A stretch of DNA of 22,536 nucleotides from Firmicutes bacterium UBA4975 (lineage in GTDB: Bacteria; Bacillota; Proteinivoracia; UBA4975), in NCBI GenBank assembly GCA_002397155.1, contig DGZR01000067.1, positions 1 through 22,536 on the forward strand. The letters are read 5' to 3'. The notes under the pieces were generated by a model, which had not been told where the DNA came from, searched no databases, and saw only the letters and a list, made by a program, of their open reading frames with translations. Below are positions 12,618 to 20,932 of this stretch, in pieces (the first letter of the stretch is position 1; each line of letters opens with the position of its first letter). A program made the position numbers and the translations under genes.

Positions 12618-14481
12618 CGACGCCCCCCCTCCCCCCTTTCAGGTAAATGGAAAGGACGGCCACATCCGCCGGAGAGACGCCGGAAATCCTAGAGGCCTGG
12701 CCCAAGGTTTGGGGACGGCGCCGACCTAGTTTTTCCGCCGCCTCGGTGGAGAGAGCGGCGATTTTCTGATAGTCCAGTTCCGGGGGGAGGGGGGTGGCCT
12801 CCAGGCGGGCCATCCGCTCCACCTGTTGCTTTTGTTTTTCCACATAGCCCTTGTACTTTACTTCGGTCTCCGCCGCCAGCAGCATCTCTCCCTTGAGGGC
12901 GGACAGGGCGGGAATCAGGGGGACAAAATCCGCCAGGCTCATCTCCGGGCGGGAAACTAGCTCGGCATAGGGCAGCCGCTGGCTGATTGGCTTGCTGCCC
13001 CGGGCTGCCAGCAGGGGGTTGACCTGGGCGGGGAGGGCGCTCTTTGCCAACTCGGCAATGGCCCTCTCGATCAACTCCTGCTTTGTTCGAAAGGCGCGGA
13101 ATCTCTCTTCCGCCAGCAGCCCAGCTTCGTAGCCAATCGGGGACAGGCGCTGGTCGGCATTATCCTGGCGCAAGAGCAGCCTGAATTCAGCTCGGGAGGT
13201 GAGCATGCGGTAGGGCTCGTTGGTGCCCTTGACAACCAGATCGTCGATCAGCACTCCTATGTAGGCCTGGGACCGGCTCAGGACAACGGGAGGGCGGCCC
13301 TGCACCCGGCGGGCGGCGTTAATTCCCGCCATTAACCCCTGGGCGGCCGCCTCCTCATACCCCGAAGTGCCGTTTACTTGGCCGGCCAGGAAGAGGCCGG
13401 GAATGTCCCTGGTTTCCAAGGTCAATTTCAGTTGGGTGGGGATGACCACATCGTACTCGATAGCATAGCCCGGACGGAGCATTTGCGCCCGCTCCAGGCC
13501 GGGTATGGTGCGCAAAAAAGCGGCCTGAACATCTACGGGCAGGCTGGAAGATATCCCCTGGACGTAGTATTCATTGGTGTGAAAACCCTCGGGTTCGACA
13601 AAGAGCTGGTGCCGCTCCTTGTCAGGGAAACGGACGACTTTGTCTTCAATAGACGGGCAGTAGCGAGGGCCCACGCCCTCGATTAACCCGGTAAATAGAG
13701 GAGCGCGGTGCAAGTTTTCCCGGATAATCCGGTGGGTCTCCGGGGTGGTGTACGTGAGCCAGCACCTGGCCTGTTCTCCCCCTCCTCCCTCTTCCCAAAA
13801 AGAGAAACTCAAGGGGCCGTCGTCGCCGGGCTGGGCCTTCATCTTGGCAAAATCCAGGGAACAGCCGTTGACCCTGGGGGGAGTGCCCGTCTTAAACCGG
13901 GCCGTCTCAAGGCCCAGTTCTCGCAGGGAACGGGGTAGGTAGGCGGGGCCCTCCTGGGCCCCCGGCCCTCCGGGCCAAGTTTTTTCCCCCACAATGATTT
14001 TCGACGCCGTATAGGTGCCGGGGCAGATTATGAGGTTGGGCGCCGAATAAAAAGTGCCCAGCCGACTGACCACCCCCCTCACCCCTGCCCGGTCGGCCTT
14101 GATGGACTCCACGACGGCCTGGTGGACAGTGAGGTTGACCTGCTCTTCCAGCACTTTCTTCATCCTCTGTTGGTAGGCGACTTTATCGGCCTGGGCGCGC
14201 AGAGCGTGCACGGCCGGGCCCTTGTTCGTATTGAGCAAGCGCACCTGGATCAGGGTTCTATTGATGTTTAGGCCCATCTCTCCCCCCAGGGCGTCGATTT
14301 CCCGCACCAGGTGAGCTTTGGCAGGCCCGCCAATAGAAGGATTACAGGGCATCAGGGCCACCCCATCCAAATTCATGGTCAAAAGCAAGACCCGGCAGCC
14401 CATCCTGGCCGCAGCCAGGGCCGCCTCACAGCCGGCATGTCCGGCACCGACTACGATGACATCGTACTCAGGACAAACCAA
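12607..14481 (-). CDS. mnmG: tRNA uridine 5-carboxymethylaminomethyl modification enzyme MnmG
   Basis: This 624-residue FAD protein is MnmG (GidA). Visible are the dinucleotide-binding motif VGAGHAGCEAALAAARMG near the N terminus, NPSIGGPAKAHLVREIDALGGEMG, the YCPSIEDKVVRF segment and GQVNGTSGYEEAAAQGLMAGINAA. The C-terminal domain that contacts MnmE and tRNA is present. With MnmE it modifies U34 in tRNAs reading split codon boxes. I chose TTG at 14479-14481 because AGGTGG lies five bases upstream. A GTG at 14490 directly abuts the mnmE TAG stop and is the alternative, adding three residues. Confidence 0.96.
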   Translation of the reverse strand: MVCPEYDVIVVGAGHAGCEAALAAARMGCRVLLLTMNLDGVALMPCNPSIGGPAKAHLVREIDALGGEMGLNINRTLIQVRLLNTNKGPAVHALRAQADKVAYQQRMKKVLEEQVNLTVHQAVVESIKADRAGVRGVVSRLGTFYSAPNLIICPGTYTASKIIVGEKTWPGGPGAQEGPAYLPRSLRELGLETARFKTGTPPRVNGCSLDFAKMKAQPGDDGPLSFSFWEEGGGGEQARCWLTYTTPETHRIIRENLHRAPLFTGLIEGVGPRYCPSIEDKVVRFPDKERHQLFVEPEGFHTNEYYVQGISSSLPVDVQAAFLRTIPGLERAQMLRPGYAIEYDVVIPTQLKLTLETRDIPGLFLAGQVNGTSGYEEAAAQGLMAGINAARRVQGRPPVVLSRSQAYIGVLIDDLVVKGTNEPYRMLTSRAEFRLLLRQDNADQRLSPIGYEAGLLAEERFRAFRTKQELIERAIAELAKSALPAQVNPLLAARGSKPISQRLPYAELVSRPEMSLADFVPLIPALSALKGEMLLAAETEVKYKGYVEKQKQQVERMARLEATPLPPELDYQKIAALSTEAAEKLGRRRPQTLGQASRISGVSPADVAVLSIYLKGGRGGVDAR

Positions 14482-14490
14482 GAAAACCAC

Positions 14491-15855
14491 CTACTTTCCC
14501 AGGCAAAACCGCCGAAAAATACTGTCTAAAAGGTCCTCGGTCCAAGAGGCGCCGGTGATTTCCCCCAAAACTCGCCAAGCTTGGCTGAGATCGAGGGCCA
14601 ACAGGTCGAGGGGCATGGTTTCCCAAGCGGCCATTACCTCTTTTAGCAGGCCTGCCCCCTTGGTCAAGGCCTGGTAATGGCGGTGGTTGCTGATCACGGT
14701 CTCGTCTCCGGCAAAAAGACCGCTGATGAACATGTTCTCTACTTCGTCCTTCAATCCTTCGATTCCCTGCCCCCCCAGGGCGGATATTTCTCTCACCCGG
14801 GCAAAGCCTAGGGAACGGACCTGGGTGGTCCCGATTGCCGCCGGCAGGTCGGTTTTATTTAGGACGGCTATGGTCTTTTCCCGGCTGACTTTTTCCAAGA
14901 GCAGACGGTCTGCGGAAGAAAGGGGCCTGGAGGTGTCCAAGATCAAGAGGATCAAGTCCGCTTCATTTGCCACCCGGCGAGCCCTTTCTATTCCTATCTG
15001 TTCCACCAGATCCCCGGACTCCCGGATGCCGGCCGTATCGGCCAGGCGAAGAGGTATGCCCCGGATTACCACCGGAACCTCCAGGACATCCCGGGTGGTG
15101 CCGGGTATGTCGGTGACTATGGCCCGCTCTTCCCCTGCCAGGAGGTTGAGGAGGGATGACTTACCCACATTGGGGCTGCCCAGGATGGCGGTGACGACGC
15201 CCTCCCGATAAATCCGCCCTTCCTGGTATGAGTTGGCGAGCTGGTCCAGGGTCTTTACCTGGTCAGCTAATATTTCTTCTGCTTGATCTTGGCCGGTAAA
15301 ATCCAAGTCCGCTTCGGGGTAGTCGATTTCCGCCTCAATCCAGGCCAGGACCGCGATAATTTTTTCCCGCACTCTCTCCACCGTCGCCGAGAGCTTTCCC
15401 TGGAATTGACGGCGGGCGACGGCGGCGGCTTTGTCCGAGCCGGCGCTGACCAAGTCACAAATGGCTTCTGCCTGGGCCAGGTCAATTTTTCCGTTCAGAA
15501 AAGCCCTCTTGCTGAATTCCCCCGCTGCCGCCGGCCGGGCCCCTGCGGCAAAAAGGGTCCGGAGCAGGGAATTGAGAAGGACAATCCCCCCGTGGCAATG
15601 AAATTCTACCGTATCCTCGCCGGTAAAGGAATGGGGGGATTTGAACCAGACGAACAAGCCCGTATCGATCTGATTATCTTCACCGTCGATAAAATCCCCG
15701 TAGTACATCCGCCCCGGAGAAAAGGTGCCGTGGCCCCGGGAGCGAAAGTGCCGCCGTCCCAGGGCAAGGGCCTCTTCACCGCTCACTCGGATTATCCCTA
15801 CTCCTCCGCTGCCCGGGGGAGTCGCCACCGCCGCGATGGTATCCAAGGCATACAT
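14491..15855 (-). CDS. mnmE: tRNA modification GTPase MnmE
   Basis: This 454-residue protein is MnmE (TrmE). The N-terminal tetrahydrofolate-binding domain starts YALDTIAAVATPPGSGGVGIIRVSG and carries RAFLNGKIDLAQAEA. The GTPase domain has G1 GSPNVGKSS (226-234), then PGTTRD, DTAG and NKTD. The protein ends CLGK, the conserved CxGK motif. The ATG at 15853-15855 is used because GGAGG lies 7 bases upstream; the open frame extends 16 codons further without family similarity. It works with MnmG, the next gene. A hairpin separates it from jag. Confidence 0.97.
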   Translation of the reverse strand: MYALDTIAAVATPPGSGGVGIIRVSGEEALALGRRHFRSRGHGTFSPGRMYYGDFIDGEDNQIDTGLFVWFKSPHSFTGEDTVEFHCHGGIVLLNSLLRTLFAAGARPAAAGEFSKRAFLNGKIDLAQAEAICDLVSAGSDKAAAVARRQFQGKLSATVERVREKIIAVLAWIEAEIDYPEADLDFTGQDQAEEILADQVKTLDQLANSYQEGRIYREGVVTAILGSPNVGKSSLLNLLAGEERAIVTDIPGTTRDVLEVPVVIRGIPLRLADTAGIRESGDLVEQIGIERARRVANEADLILLILDTSRPLSSADRLLLEKVSREKTIAVLNKTDLPAAIGTTQVRSLGFARVREISALGGQGIEGLKDEVENMFISGLFAGDETVISNHRHYQALTKGAGLLKEVMAAWETMPLDLLALDLSQAWRVLGEITGASWTEDLLDSIFRRFCLGK

Positions 15856-15900
15856 CAAGGACCCTCCCTTCGCTTCGCATACTAGCACAAAAAAACCCGG

Positions 15901-15928
15901 CAAAACAAGAACCGGCCCTAAGGCCGGT
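15901..15928 (-). terminator. Hairpin between jag and mnmE
   Basis: On the minus strand ACCGGCC and GGCCGGT form a 7-bp stem that overlaps the jag TGA stop and is followed by TCTTGTTTTG. The T tract is broken, so termination is likely partial. A second T7 run lies 8-14 bp further downstream. Confidence 0.45.
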
Positions 15929-16551
15929 CAGTCGCGCTTTAGATCCACCACTACTCTGCGGGCGGGTTCCTCATCAATGCTGTAAGTGACTACCTCGGCG
16001 TCCCCGCTCAGCGCCATATGCACCAAGCGGCGTTCCGCCGGGTTCATTGGCTCCAGGGCGACTTTACGTCCCGTCCTCACCACTTTTTGCTTTGCCGCCA
16101 AAGCATTGCTCTGGATGCTTTGCCGACGTTTTTCTCTGTACCCGCCGGCGTCGACCTGAACCGGGACAAAATTGCCCGTTTTCCGGTTTACTGCCAAGGT
16201 GGCGATGTATTGCAGGGCATCAAGGGTTTGTCCCCGTCGCCCGATCAAAACGCCCATATTGTTGCCGGTGATATCCAGTTCGATCCTGTCGTCCCGGTAG
16301 CGCACCCCCACCCGGCCGCTGAGCCTCATCTTGGCCAAGGTTTTTTCCATCCACTCGGCGGCGAAGAGGACGGGATCAAAACGTTCCCGCACTTGGACTA
16401 CGGCGTTTTTTCCCGGTAAAATGCCAAGAAGCCCCTTGGTCGGCAGTTCAACAATTGTGATATCGGCGTCTTCCCGCTGCAGGCTGAGTTCGGCGAGAGC
16501 GACCTGAATCGCCTCTTCAACAGTCTTGCCTGTGCCGGTAGCTTCTCTCAT
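15928..16551 (-). CDS. jag: RNA-binding protein Jag (KhpB/EloR)
   Basis: This 207-residue protein has the three Jag parts: an N-terminal Jag-N domain (1-50, GKTVEEAIQVALAEL and TKGLLGILPGKNA), a KH domain around 95-125 with the GRRG loop (104-107) in MGVLIGRRGQTLDALQYI, and an R3H domain near the end (NPAERRLVHMAL, Arg174 to His178). It binds RNA and, with KhpA, influences cell elongation in Gram-positive bacteria. The ATG overlaps the yidC stop by 4 bp (ATGA) and GAGGGTGA lies upstream, so it is coupled to yidC, its usual neighbour. Confidence 0.96.
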   Translation of the reverse strand: MREATGTGKTVEEAIQVALAELSLQREDADITIVELPTKGLLGILPGKNAVVQVRERFDPVLFAAEWMEKTLAKMRLSGRVGVRYRDDRIELDITGNNMGVLIGRRGQTLDALQYIATLAVNRKTGNFVPVQVDAGGYREKRRQSIQSNALAAKQKVVRTGRKVALEPMNPAERRLVHMALSGDAEVVTYSIDEEPARRVVVDLKRD

Positions 16552-17252
16552 TTATCTTCACCCTCCGGTACGTCAAGTTCCGGCCGTGTCAAAAAGTAGT
16601 TCTGCCCCATCTGAAAGAGGTTGCCCACCAGCCAGTACAGGGGCAGTCCCTGGGGCAGGCTGTAGCCGATAAATAGGATCATCAAGGGCATTAGGAGGTT
16701 CATCGTCCCCATGCCGCCGGCGGCCGGAGTGGCTTGCCCCGCCGTCATTTGCTTTGACTGAAAATAGGTGGTCAAAGCTGAAAGCACCGGGATGATTGCC
16801 GGGATGATGTAACTGGCGATTCCCGTCCCCCCCTTGATCAGCTCGGCAAAGGACTTATTCAAATCAATTATCCCCAGAAAAGATGAGTTGAAACCGGGTA
16901 TGCTGTCGTACATGATCTGGGGATTGCGCAAAACGGCATAGACCGCCAGGATTACCGGCAACTGGATGAGCAGGGGAAGACAGCCGCCAAAGGGGCTGAC
17001 TTTATTGGCCCGAAACAGCTCTGCCAGTTCCTTGTTTAGTTTGTCCGGATTATCCTTGTATTTTTCTTGCAGTTTTTTTTGCTCGGGGGCGATTTTTTGC
17101 ATGGCCTGAGTGGATTTTACCTGCTTGATGGAAAGGGGCAGGGTGACCAGCCGGACCAGTATGGTCAGCAGGATGATCGCCAATCCGTAGTCAGCGGTAA
17201 AGTTGTAGAAGAAAATCAGCACTTGGGCAAAAATATTTTTCAAAAAGTCCAT
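16548..17252 (-). CDS. yidC: Membrane protein insertase YidC (SpoIIIJ/Oxa1 type)
   Basis: This 234-residue protein is the short Gram-positive YidC. An N-terminal amphipathic stretch leads into the first membrane helices (YGLAIILLTILVRLVTLPLSIKQ, with the arginine of the hydrophilic groove). A charged cytoplasmic hairpin (APEQKKLQEKYKDNPDKLNKELAELF) and SPFGGCLPLLIQLPVILAVYAVL follow, then three further helices. It inserts membrane proteins alone or with SecYEG. I chose the ATG at 17250-17252 after GGGGGGATTCAC; the longer open frame would overlap yidD. The usual lipoprotein signal of Bacillus SpoIIIJ is not visible. Confidence 0.95.
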   Translation of the reverse strand: MDFLKNIFAQVLIFFYNFTADYGLAIILLTILVRLVTLPLSIKQVKSTQAMQKIAPEQKKLQEKYKDNPDKLNKELAELFRANKVSPFGGCLPLLIQLPVILAVYAVLRNPQIMYDSIPGFNSSFLGIIDLNKSFAELIKGGTGIASYIIPAIIPVLSALTTYFQSKQMTAGQATPAAGGMGTMNLLMPLMILFIGYSLPQGLPLYWLVGNLFQMGQNYFLTRPELDVPEGEDK

Positions 17253-17266
17253 GTGAATCCCCCCAA

Positions 17267-17476
17267 CTATTTTAGAGGATCGTAGCCCCCGGCAGAAAAG
17301 GGATGACAGCGGCAAATCCTGCCCAAGGCCAGATATGTCCCTTTAAAGAATCCGTATTTTTGCAGGGCTTGGATGGCATAAGCGGAACAAGTGGGTTGAA
17401 ATTTGCACCTGGGCGCCAAGTAGGGCGAGATAAAGCGCCTGTACCCCCTAATCAAGGCGATAGCCAGCGCGCTCAT
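17267..17476 (-). CDS. yidD: Membrane protein insertion efficiency factor YidD
   Basis: This 69-residue protein is YidD: LIRGYRRFISPYLAPRCKFQPTCSAYAIQALQKYG, then GRICRCHPFSAGGYDPL. The three cysteines and aromatic residues match the family. It attaches to the inner face of the membrane and aids YidC-dependent insertion. Its ATG overlaps the rnpA stop by 4 bp (ATGA). Confidence 0.96.
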   Translation of the reverse strand: MSALAIALIRGYRRFISPYLAPRCKFQPTCSAYAIQALQKYGFFKGTYLALGRICRCHPFSAGGYDPLK

Positions 17477-17820
17477 GACTTGTTCGCCAAAAGGCGGGCC
17501 TTGCGCAAGAGCCGAGCCATTGTCCGCAGAGTTACCGAAAAAGTTTCTTCCCCCAAGGGGGGCCGGGCCACCACGACCACATCGTAGCCCCTTTTCAGGT
17601 CCGGCAGAAGGAGGCGCATGGATTCCCGGAGCAAGCGCTTGCAGCGGTTGCGCCGGGTGCTGTTACCCACTTTTTTGCTGGCGACAAAACCCACCCTCAG
17701 CCCGGCTTGGTCCCGGGGGCAGTAGTATATGACCATCTGCCGGGCTACAGTGTAGGCGCCGTTTTGGTAGATCCTCTGGAAGTCAACCGTCTTTTTTAAT
17801 CTATTTTCCTTGTCCAGCAT
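17473..17820 (-). CDS. rnpA: Ribonuclease P protein component
   Basis: This 115-residue protein is RnpA. It begins NRLKKTVDFQRIYQNG, carries VGFVASKKVGNSTRRNRCKRLLRE with the RNA-binding RNR motif, and ends with a basic helix. It helps the RNase P RNA cut the 5' leader of pre-tRNAs. It lies between rpmH and yidD, as in nearly all bacteria. AAGGA precedes the ATG, and a hairpin separates it from rpmH. Confidence 0.96.
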   Translation of the reverse strand: MLDKENRLKKTVDFQRIYQNGAYTVARQMVIYYCPRDQAGLRVGFVASKKVGNSTRRNRCKRLLRESMRLLLPDLKRGYDVVVVARPPLGEETFSVTLRTMARLLRKARLLANKS

Positions 17821-17836
17821 GGTTCCTTAGGACGTG

Positions 17837-17859
17837 AAAAGGCCGCGAGAGGGCCTTTT
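17837..17859 (-). terminator. Hairpin between rpmH and rnpA
   Basis: AAAAGGCC and GGCCTTTT form an 8-bp stem around seven bases directly after the rpmH stop codon. On the minus strand it ends in four T. It probably attenuates read-through so that L34 is made in excess of RnpA. Confidence 0.6.
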
Positions 17860-17993
17860 TACGCAGTAAGACGTTTTCTCCCTTTACGGCGGCGGCGCTT
17901 AATGACATTTCTGCCTGCGGCAGTAGCCATCCGGGCACGAAACCCGTGTACCCTTGCTCTTTGCCTTTTTTTTGGCTGGTAAGTCATTTTCAC
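17859..17993 (-). CDS. rpmH: Ribosomal protein bL34
   Basis: This 44-residue basic protein is L34: TYQPKKRQRARVHGFRARMAT, then AAGRNVIKRRRRKGRKRLTA. I chose GTG at 17991-17993, which gives the standard 44 residues beginning MKMTYQP and follows GGGGGTG. An ATG two codons later would give 42 residues. It is the first gene of the leftward operon and is preceded by a strong promoter. Confidence 0.96.
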   Translation of the reverse strand: MKMTYQPKKRQRARVHGFRARMATAAGRNVIKRRRRKGRKRLTA

Positions 17994-18026
17994 CTTACGT
18001 CCACCCCCTTAATAGCACTGACGGAA

Positions 18027-18055
18027 ATTATACCCTATAAGCCAAGCACCGTCAA
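18027..18055 (-). promoter_or_regulatory. Promoter of the rpmH-rnpA operon
   Basis: On the minus strand TTGACG (18055-18050), a 17-nt spacer and a perfect TATAAT (18032-18027) point leftward to rpmH. The site borders the first DnaA boxes, so DnaA binding could influence it. Confidence 0.85.
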
Positions 18056-18059
18056 GAAA

Positions 18060-18300
18060 ACGGGCCGGTTGTGGATATGTGGATTCTTTGAGTCTTGCGG
18101 CCTGGGGATAATTTTGATAAACTAGCAATGACAGGAATTTCCCCCGGTTGGGAGCGCTCCCTCAGCACCGACCCCTCCCTGGCCTTTTGGGGATAACCCG
18201 GAGTCGCCCATCTTGACGGACGGGGCTGGGGCTGTTTTGGCAAAAGATACTTGTGGATAACAGACGCCCCTTTATCCACTTTTTTTATTTACTTGCTCCC
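18060..18300. other. oriC: Replication origin oriC, DnaA-box cluster upstream of dnaA
   Basis: This 327-bp gap between rpmH and dnaA carries at least six DnaA-box-like 9-mers. TGTGGATAA at 18252-18260 is perfect. TTATCCACT at 18272-18280 is an inverted box with one mismatch. TGTGGATAT at 18070-18078 has one mismatch, TGTGGATTC at 18078-18086 two, and TGGGGATAA at 18103-18111 and 18188-18196 one each. An AT-rich stretch (18279-18292) follows the last box. With the dnaA-dnaN gap this gives the split origin known from Bacillus. No clear -35/-10 pair for dnaA is visible. Confidence 0.9.
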
Positions 18301-18320
18301 AAACAGGAGGTCTATTTAAA

Positions 18321-19613
18321 TTGAAGGACTTAAAAGTCACATGGAAAAAGGCCCTGAGACTTATCGAGAAAAGAGTCAGCGGCCCCAGTTTTGAGACCTG
18401 GCTCAAAGAAACCCAAGCCCTCAGCCTGGCCGGCAACACTTTGATTATCGGCGTTCCCAACGATTTCGTCAAGGAATGGCTGGAAAACCGGTATACTCAG
18501 CTCATCTGCGACGTTCTAGAAGAAGTGACCGAGAGAAAAGTCCAGATATCTTTTGTCGTGGGCTCGGCAGACGGGACGGACGAAACTAGCTCTGCCCAAC
18601 TTAATCCCAAGTATACTTTTGAATCCTTTGTTATCGGCAACAGCAACCGCTTTGCCCATGCCGCCGCCCTGGCCGTCGCCGAAGCCCCGGCCAAAGCATA
18701 CAACCCCCTTTTCGTCTACGGGGGGGTCGGCCTGGGTAAAACCCACCTCATGCATGCCGTGGGCCATTTCGTCCGGCGGCACTACCCCAACTTCAAGGTC
18801 GTCTACCTCTCGACGGAAAGGTTTACCAATGAGTTCATAAACTCTATCCGAGACAACCGGACCGGTGAATTCCGCAACAAATACCGCTATGTGGATGTCC
18901 TCCTAATCGACGACATTCAGTTCCTGGCAGGAAAGGAATCCACCCAAGAAGAATTTTTCCATACCTTCAACGCACTGCATGAAAGCAATAAGCAGATCGT
19001 CATTTCCAGTGACCGGCAGCCCCGGGAAATTCCCACCCTGGAGGACAGGCTGCGTTCCCGCTTTGAGTGGGGCCTTATAACCGATATCCAACCGCCGGAC
19101 TTAGAGACCCGGGCCGCAATTTTGCGCAAAAAAGCGGCGATCGAGAATATCGACATAAGCGACGACTGCATCTTCTCTGTGGCCAATCGGGTTACTACTA
19201 ATATCAGAGAACTGGAAGGGGCGCTGACCCGAATCAAGGCCTTTTCCTCAATCACCGGCGAGGAAATCGGCGAACCCCTCATCGAGAGGACCCTAAAAGA
19301 CCTGCTGCCCGGCGGTGAATCCGAACCGATAACTGTAGAAAAGATTCAAAAAGTCGTAGCCGATTATTTCAGCCTTCGTTTCGAAGACATGAAAACCAAG
19401 AAGAGGACCAACGCTGTGGCCCATCCCCGCCAAATTGCCATGTACCTTTGCCGGGAGCTCACCGATCTCTCCTTGCCCAAAATCGGTGAAGAATTCGGCG
19501 GCAGGGACCACACCACGGTGATGCATGCCCAAGACAAAGTGAGCAGGAGCGTTAAGACCAATCCCAGCATCGCCCACCAAGTAGAAGCAATAAAAAAAAT
19601 CCTGCGCACCTAA
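18321..19613 (+). CDS. dnaA: Chromosomal replication initiator DnaA
   Basis: This 430-residue protein is a complete DnaA. Domain I spans about residues 1-80 (WKKALRLIEKRVSGPSFETWL). The linker is short. Domain III has Walker A GGVGLGKT (134-141), Walker B LLIDD (194-198) and a sensor arginine stretch (RLRSRFEWGL). Domain IV has the DNA-binding signature GGRDHTTVMHA (from about 393). It binds DnaA boxes, forms a filament with ATP and opens the origin. The start is TTG at 18321-18323, ten bases after AGGAGG. It is the first gene of the rightward operon. Confidence 0.98.
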   Translation: MKDLKVTWKKALRLIEKRVSGPSFETWLKETQALSLAGNTLIIGVPNDFVKEWLENRYTQLICDVLEEVTERKVQISFVVGSADGTDETSSAQLNPKYTFESFVIGNSNRFAHAAALAVAEAPAKAYNPLFVYGGVGLGKTHLMHAVGHFVRRHYPNFKVVYLSTERFTNEFINSIRDNRTGEFRNKYRYVDVLLIDDIQFLAGKESTQEEFFHTFNALHESNKQIVISSDRQPREIPTLEDRLRSRFEWGLITDIQPPDLETRAAILRKKAAIENIDISDDCIFSVANRVTTNIRELEGALTRIKAFSSITGEEIGEPLIERTLKDLLPGGESEPITVEKIQKVVADYFSLRFEDMKTKKRTNAVAHPRQIAMYLCRELTDLSLPKIGEEFGGRDHTTVMHAQDKVSRSVKTNPSIAHQVEAIKKILRT

Positions 19614-19816
19614 AAAAGGACTCCCTTTTCCTCTTGGGGAAACTGTGGAGGGATTTTCCGAAATTTCCACAGCTTTTACCCAGGGCTGAAGTACTGTTCC
19701 GTCGGCTGCCGAGCCACATATCTACAAATTCACAGGCCTTATTATGACTGCTGCTACTTACTAAAAGTACAAGTATATTGCTCGGCTAAAATAAATATTC
19801 CATTGGAGGGAAAACC
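19614..19816. other. dnaA-dnaN intergenic region, probable second half of oriC
   Basis: This 203-bp gap holds an inverted pair of box-like elements, CTGTGGA and TCCACAG (about 19643-19672), a further weak box AAATTCACA (19726-19734), and then CTG-CTG-CTA-CTT (19748-19759) leading into AT-rich sequence up to the dnaN ribosome binding site. The order box, GC-rich bases, trinucleotide series, AT-rich DNA resembles the unwinding element in this position in Bacillus. The boxes here are poor matches, and the inverted pair could also form a terminator hairpin after dnaA. Confidence 0.55.
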
Positions 19817-20929
19817 ATGGAGGTAATCTGCGAAAAAAACGTCCTCGCAGCGGCCCTTGGCCTGGCGCAAAGGGCGGTGTCTCTCAAATCTCCCCTGCCC
19901 AACCTCAAGGGCATTCTCTTTGAAACAGGGGAAAAGGGCCTTATCCTCAGCGCCACCGATCTGGAGCTGGGCATAACCTGTCTGGCCGAAACAAGGGTGG
20001 TAGAACACGGTTCCGTCGTCTTGCCCGCCAAACTGTTGACCGAATTTGTTAGAAAGCTGCCGGACAGCTTGGTTAAAATTAAAACCGACCCGGAAAACCC
20101 CCTCAAGGTGTATATTGAGTGCGGCCGGGTAAAATTTGAAGTGACAGGTTTCGCTGCCGAAGAATTTCCCGGCCTGCCCAAGGTCAAGGAAGAAGGGGTC
20201 CGGCTCAAGCTTAAAGAGGGCCTTTTTCGGGAAATGCTCAGCCAGACCGAAGTGGCAGTGGCCAGAGAAGACACCAGGCCCGTTTTGACAGGAATGCTGA
20301 TGGAGGCAACCGGCGGAAAACTCAAGCTGGTTGCAACCGATGGCCACCGCCTCGCTTTCCGTCAGGCCCCCCTAGAAGGGGATGAGGACCTAAAGACGAT
20401 AATCCCCGGCCGGGCTGTCCAGGAACTGATCAAGATACTGAGCCCTGATCTGGAGCAGGAGGTGCTGATCCGGGCCGACAATTCATGCATATCTTTTGAA
20501 ATGGAGGGCCTGGTCCTCTCTTCCCGCCAGGTTGAGGGAAAATACCCGCCCTACCAACAGATAATCCCCTCAAATTTTACCACCACCGCTGTGGCCGACG
20601 CCGGCGACTTTACTGCCGCCTTGGAGCGGGCAGAAGTCCTGGTCCGAGATGGGGGCAACAACTTAGTTAAGCTGGAGGTGGGGGCTAACGGGATAAAGCT
20701 CCTGGCGCAAAACGCGGATGTGGGGATCATCGATGATTTCATTGAAGCAGAAGTAGAAGGGGAAGAGGTGGCAATAAGGTTTAACGTGCGCCTGCTCCTG
20801 GACAGTTTTAGAAACATCAAGGAAAAAAAGGTCAACCTGGACTTTACGGGAGAGTTCAGCCCCTGCCTGATCAGGCCGGTAGAAGAGCACAATCACCTGC
20901 ACTTGGTCTTGCCGGTCAGGATCAATTAG
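19817..20929 (+). CDS. dnaN: DNA polymerase III beta subunit (sliding clamp)
   Basis: This 370-residue protein has the usual length of the beta clamp and three repeated domains. It begins MEVICEKNVLAAALGLAQRAV. Family segments include LILSATDLELGITC, LVATDGHRLAFRQ at the first domain boundary, VEGKYPPYQQIIP, and the C-terminal HLHLVLPVR. The dimeric ring holds polymerase III on DNA. GGAGG lies seven bases before the ATG. It follows dnaA, as in most bacteria. Confidence 0.98.
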   Translation: MEVICEKNVLAAALGLAQRAVSLKSPLPNLKGILFETGEKGLILSATDLELGITCLAETRVVEHGSVVLPAKLLTEFVRKLPDSLVKIKTDPENPLKVYIECGRVKFEVTGFAAEEFPGLPKVKEEGVRLKLKEGLFREMLSQTEVAVAREDTRPVLTGMLMEATGGKLKLVATDGHRLAFRQAPLEGDEDLKTIIPGRAVQELIKILSPDLEQEVLIRADNSCISFEMEGLVLSSRQVEGKYPPYQQIIPSNFTTTAVADAGDFTAALERAEVLVRDGGNNLVKLEVGANGIKLLAQNADVGIIDDFIEAEVEGEEVAIRFNVRLLLDSFRNIKEKKVNLDFTGEFSPCLIRPVEEHNHLHLVLPVRIN

Positions 20930-20932
20930 GAG

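Noticed and set aside
16405..16420. TTTTCCCGGTAAAA in jag, also similar to a Noc site.
   Set aside because: Eleven of fourteen bases match within a coding region that explains it; without a genome-wide count it cannot be called.
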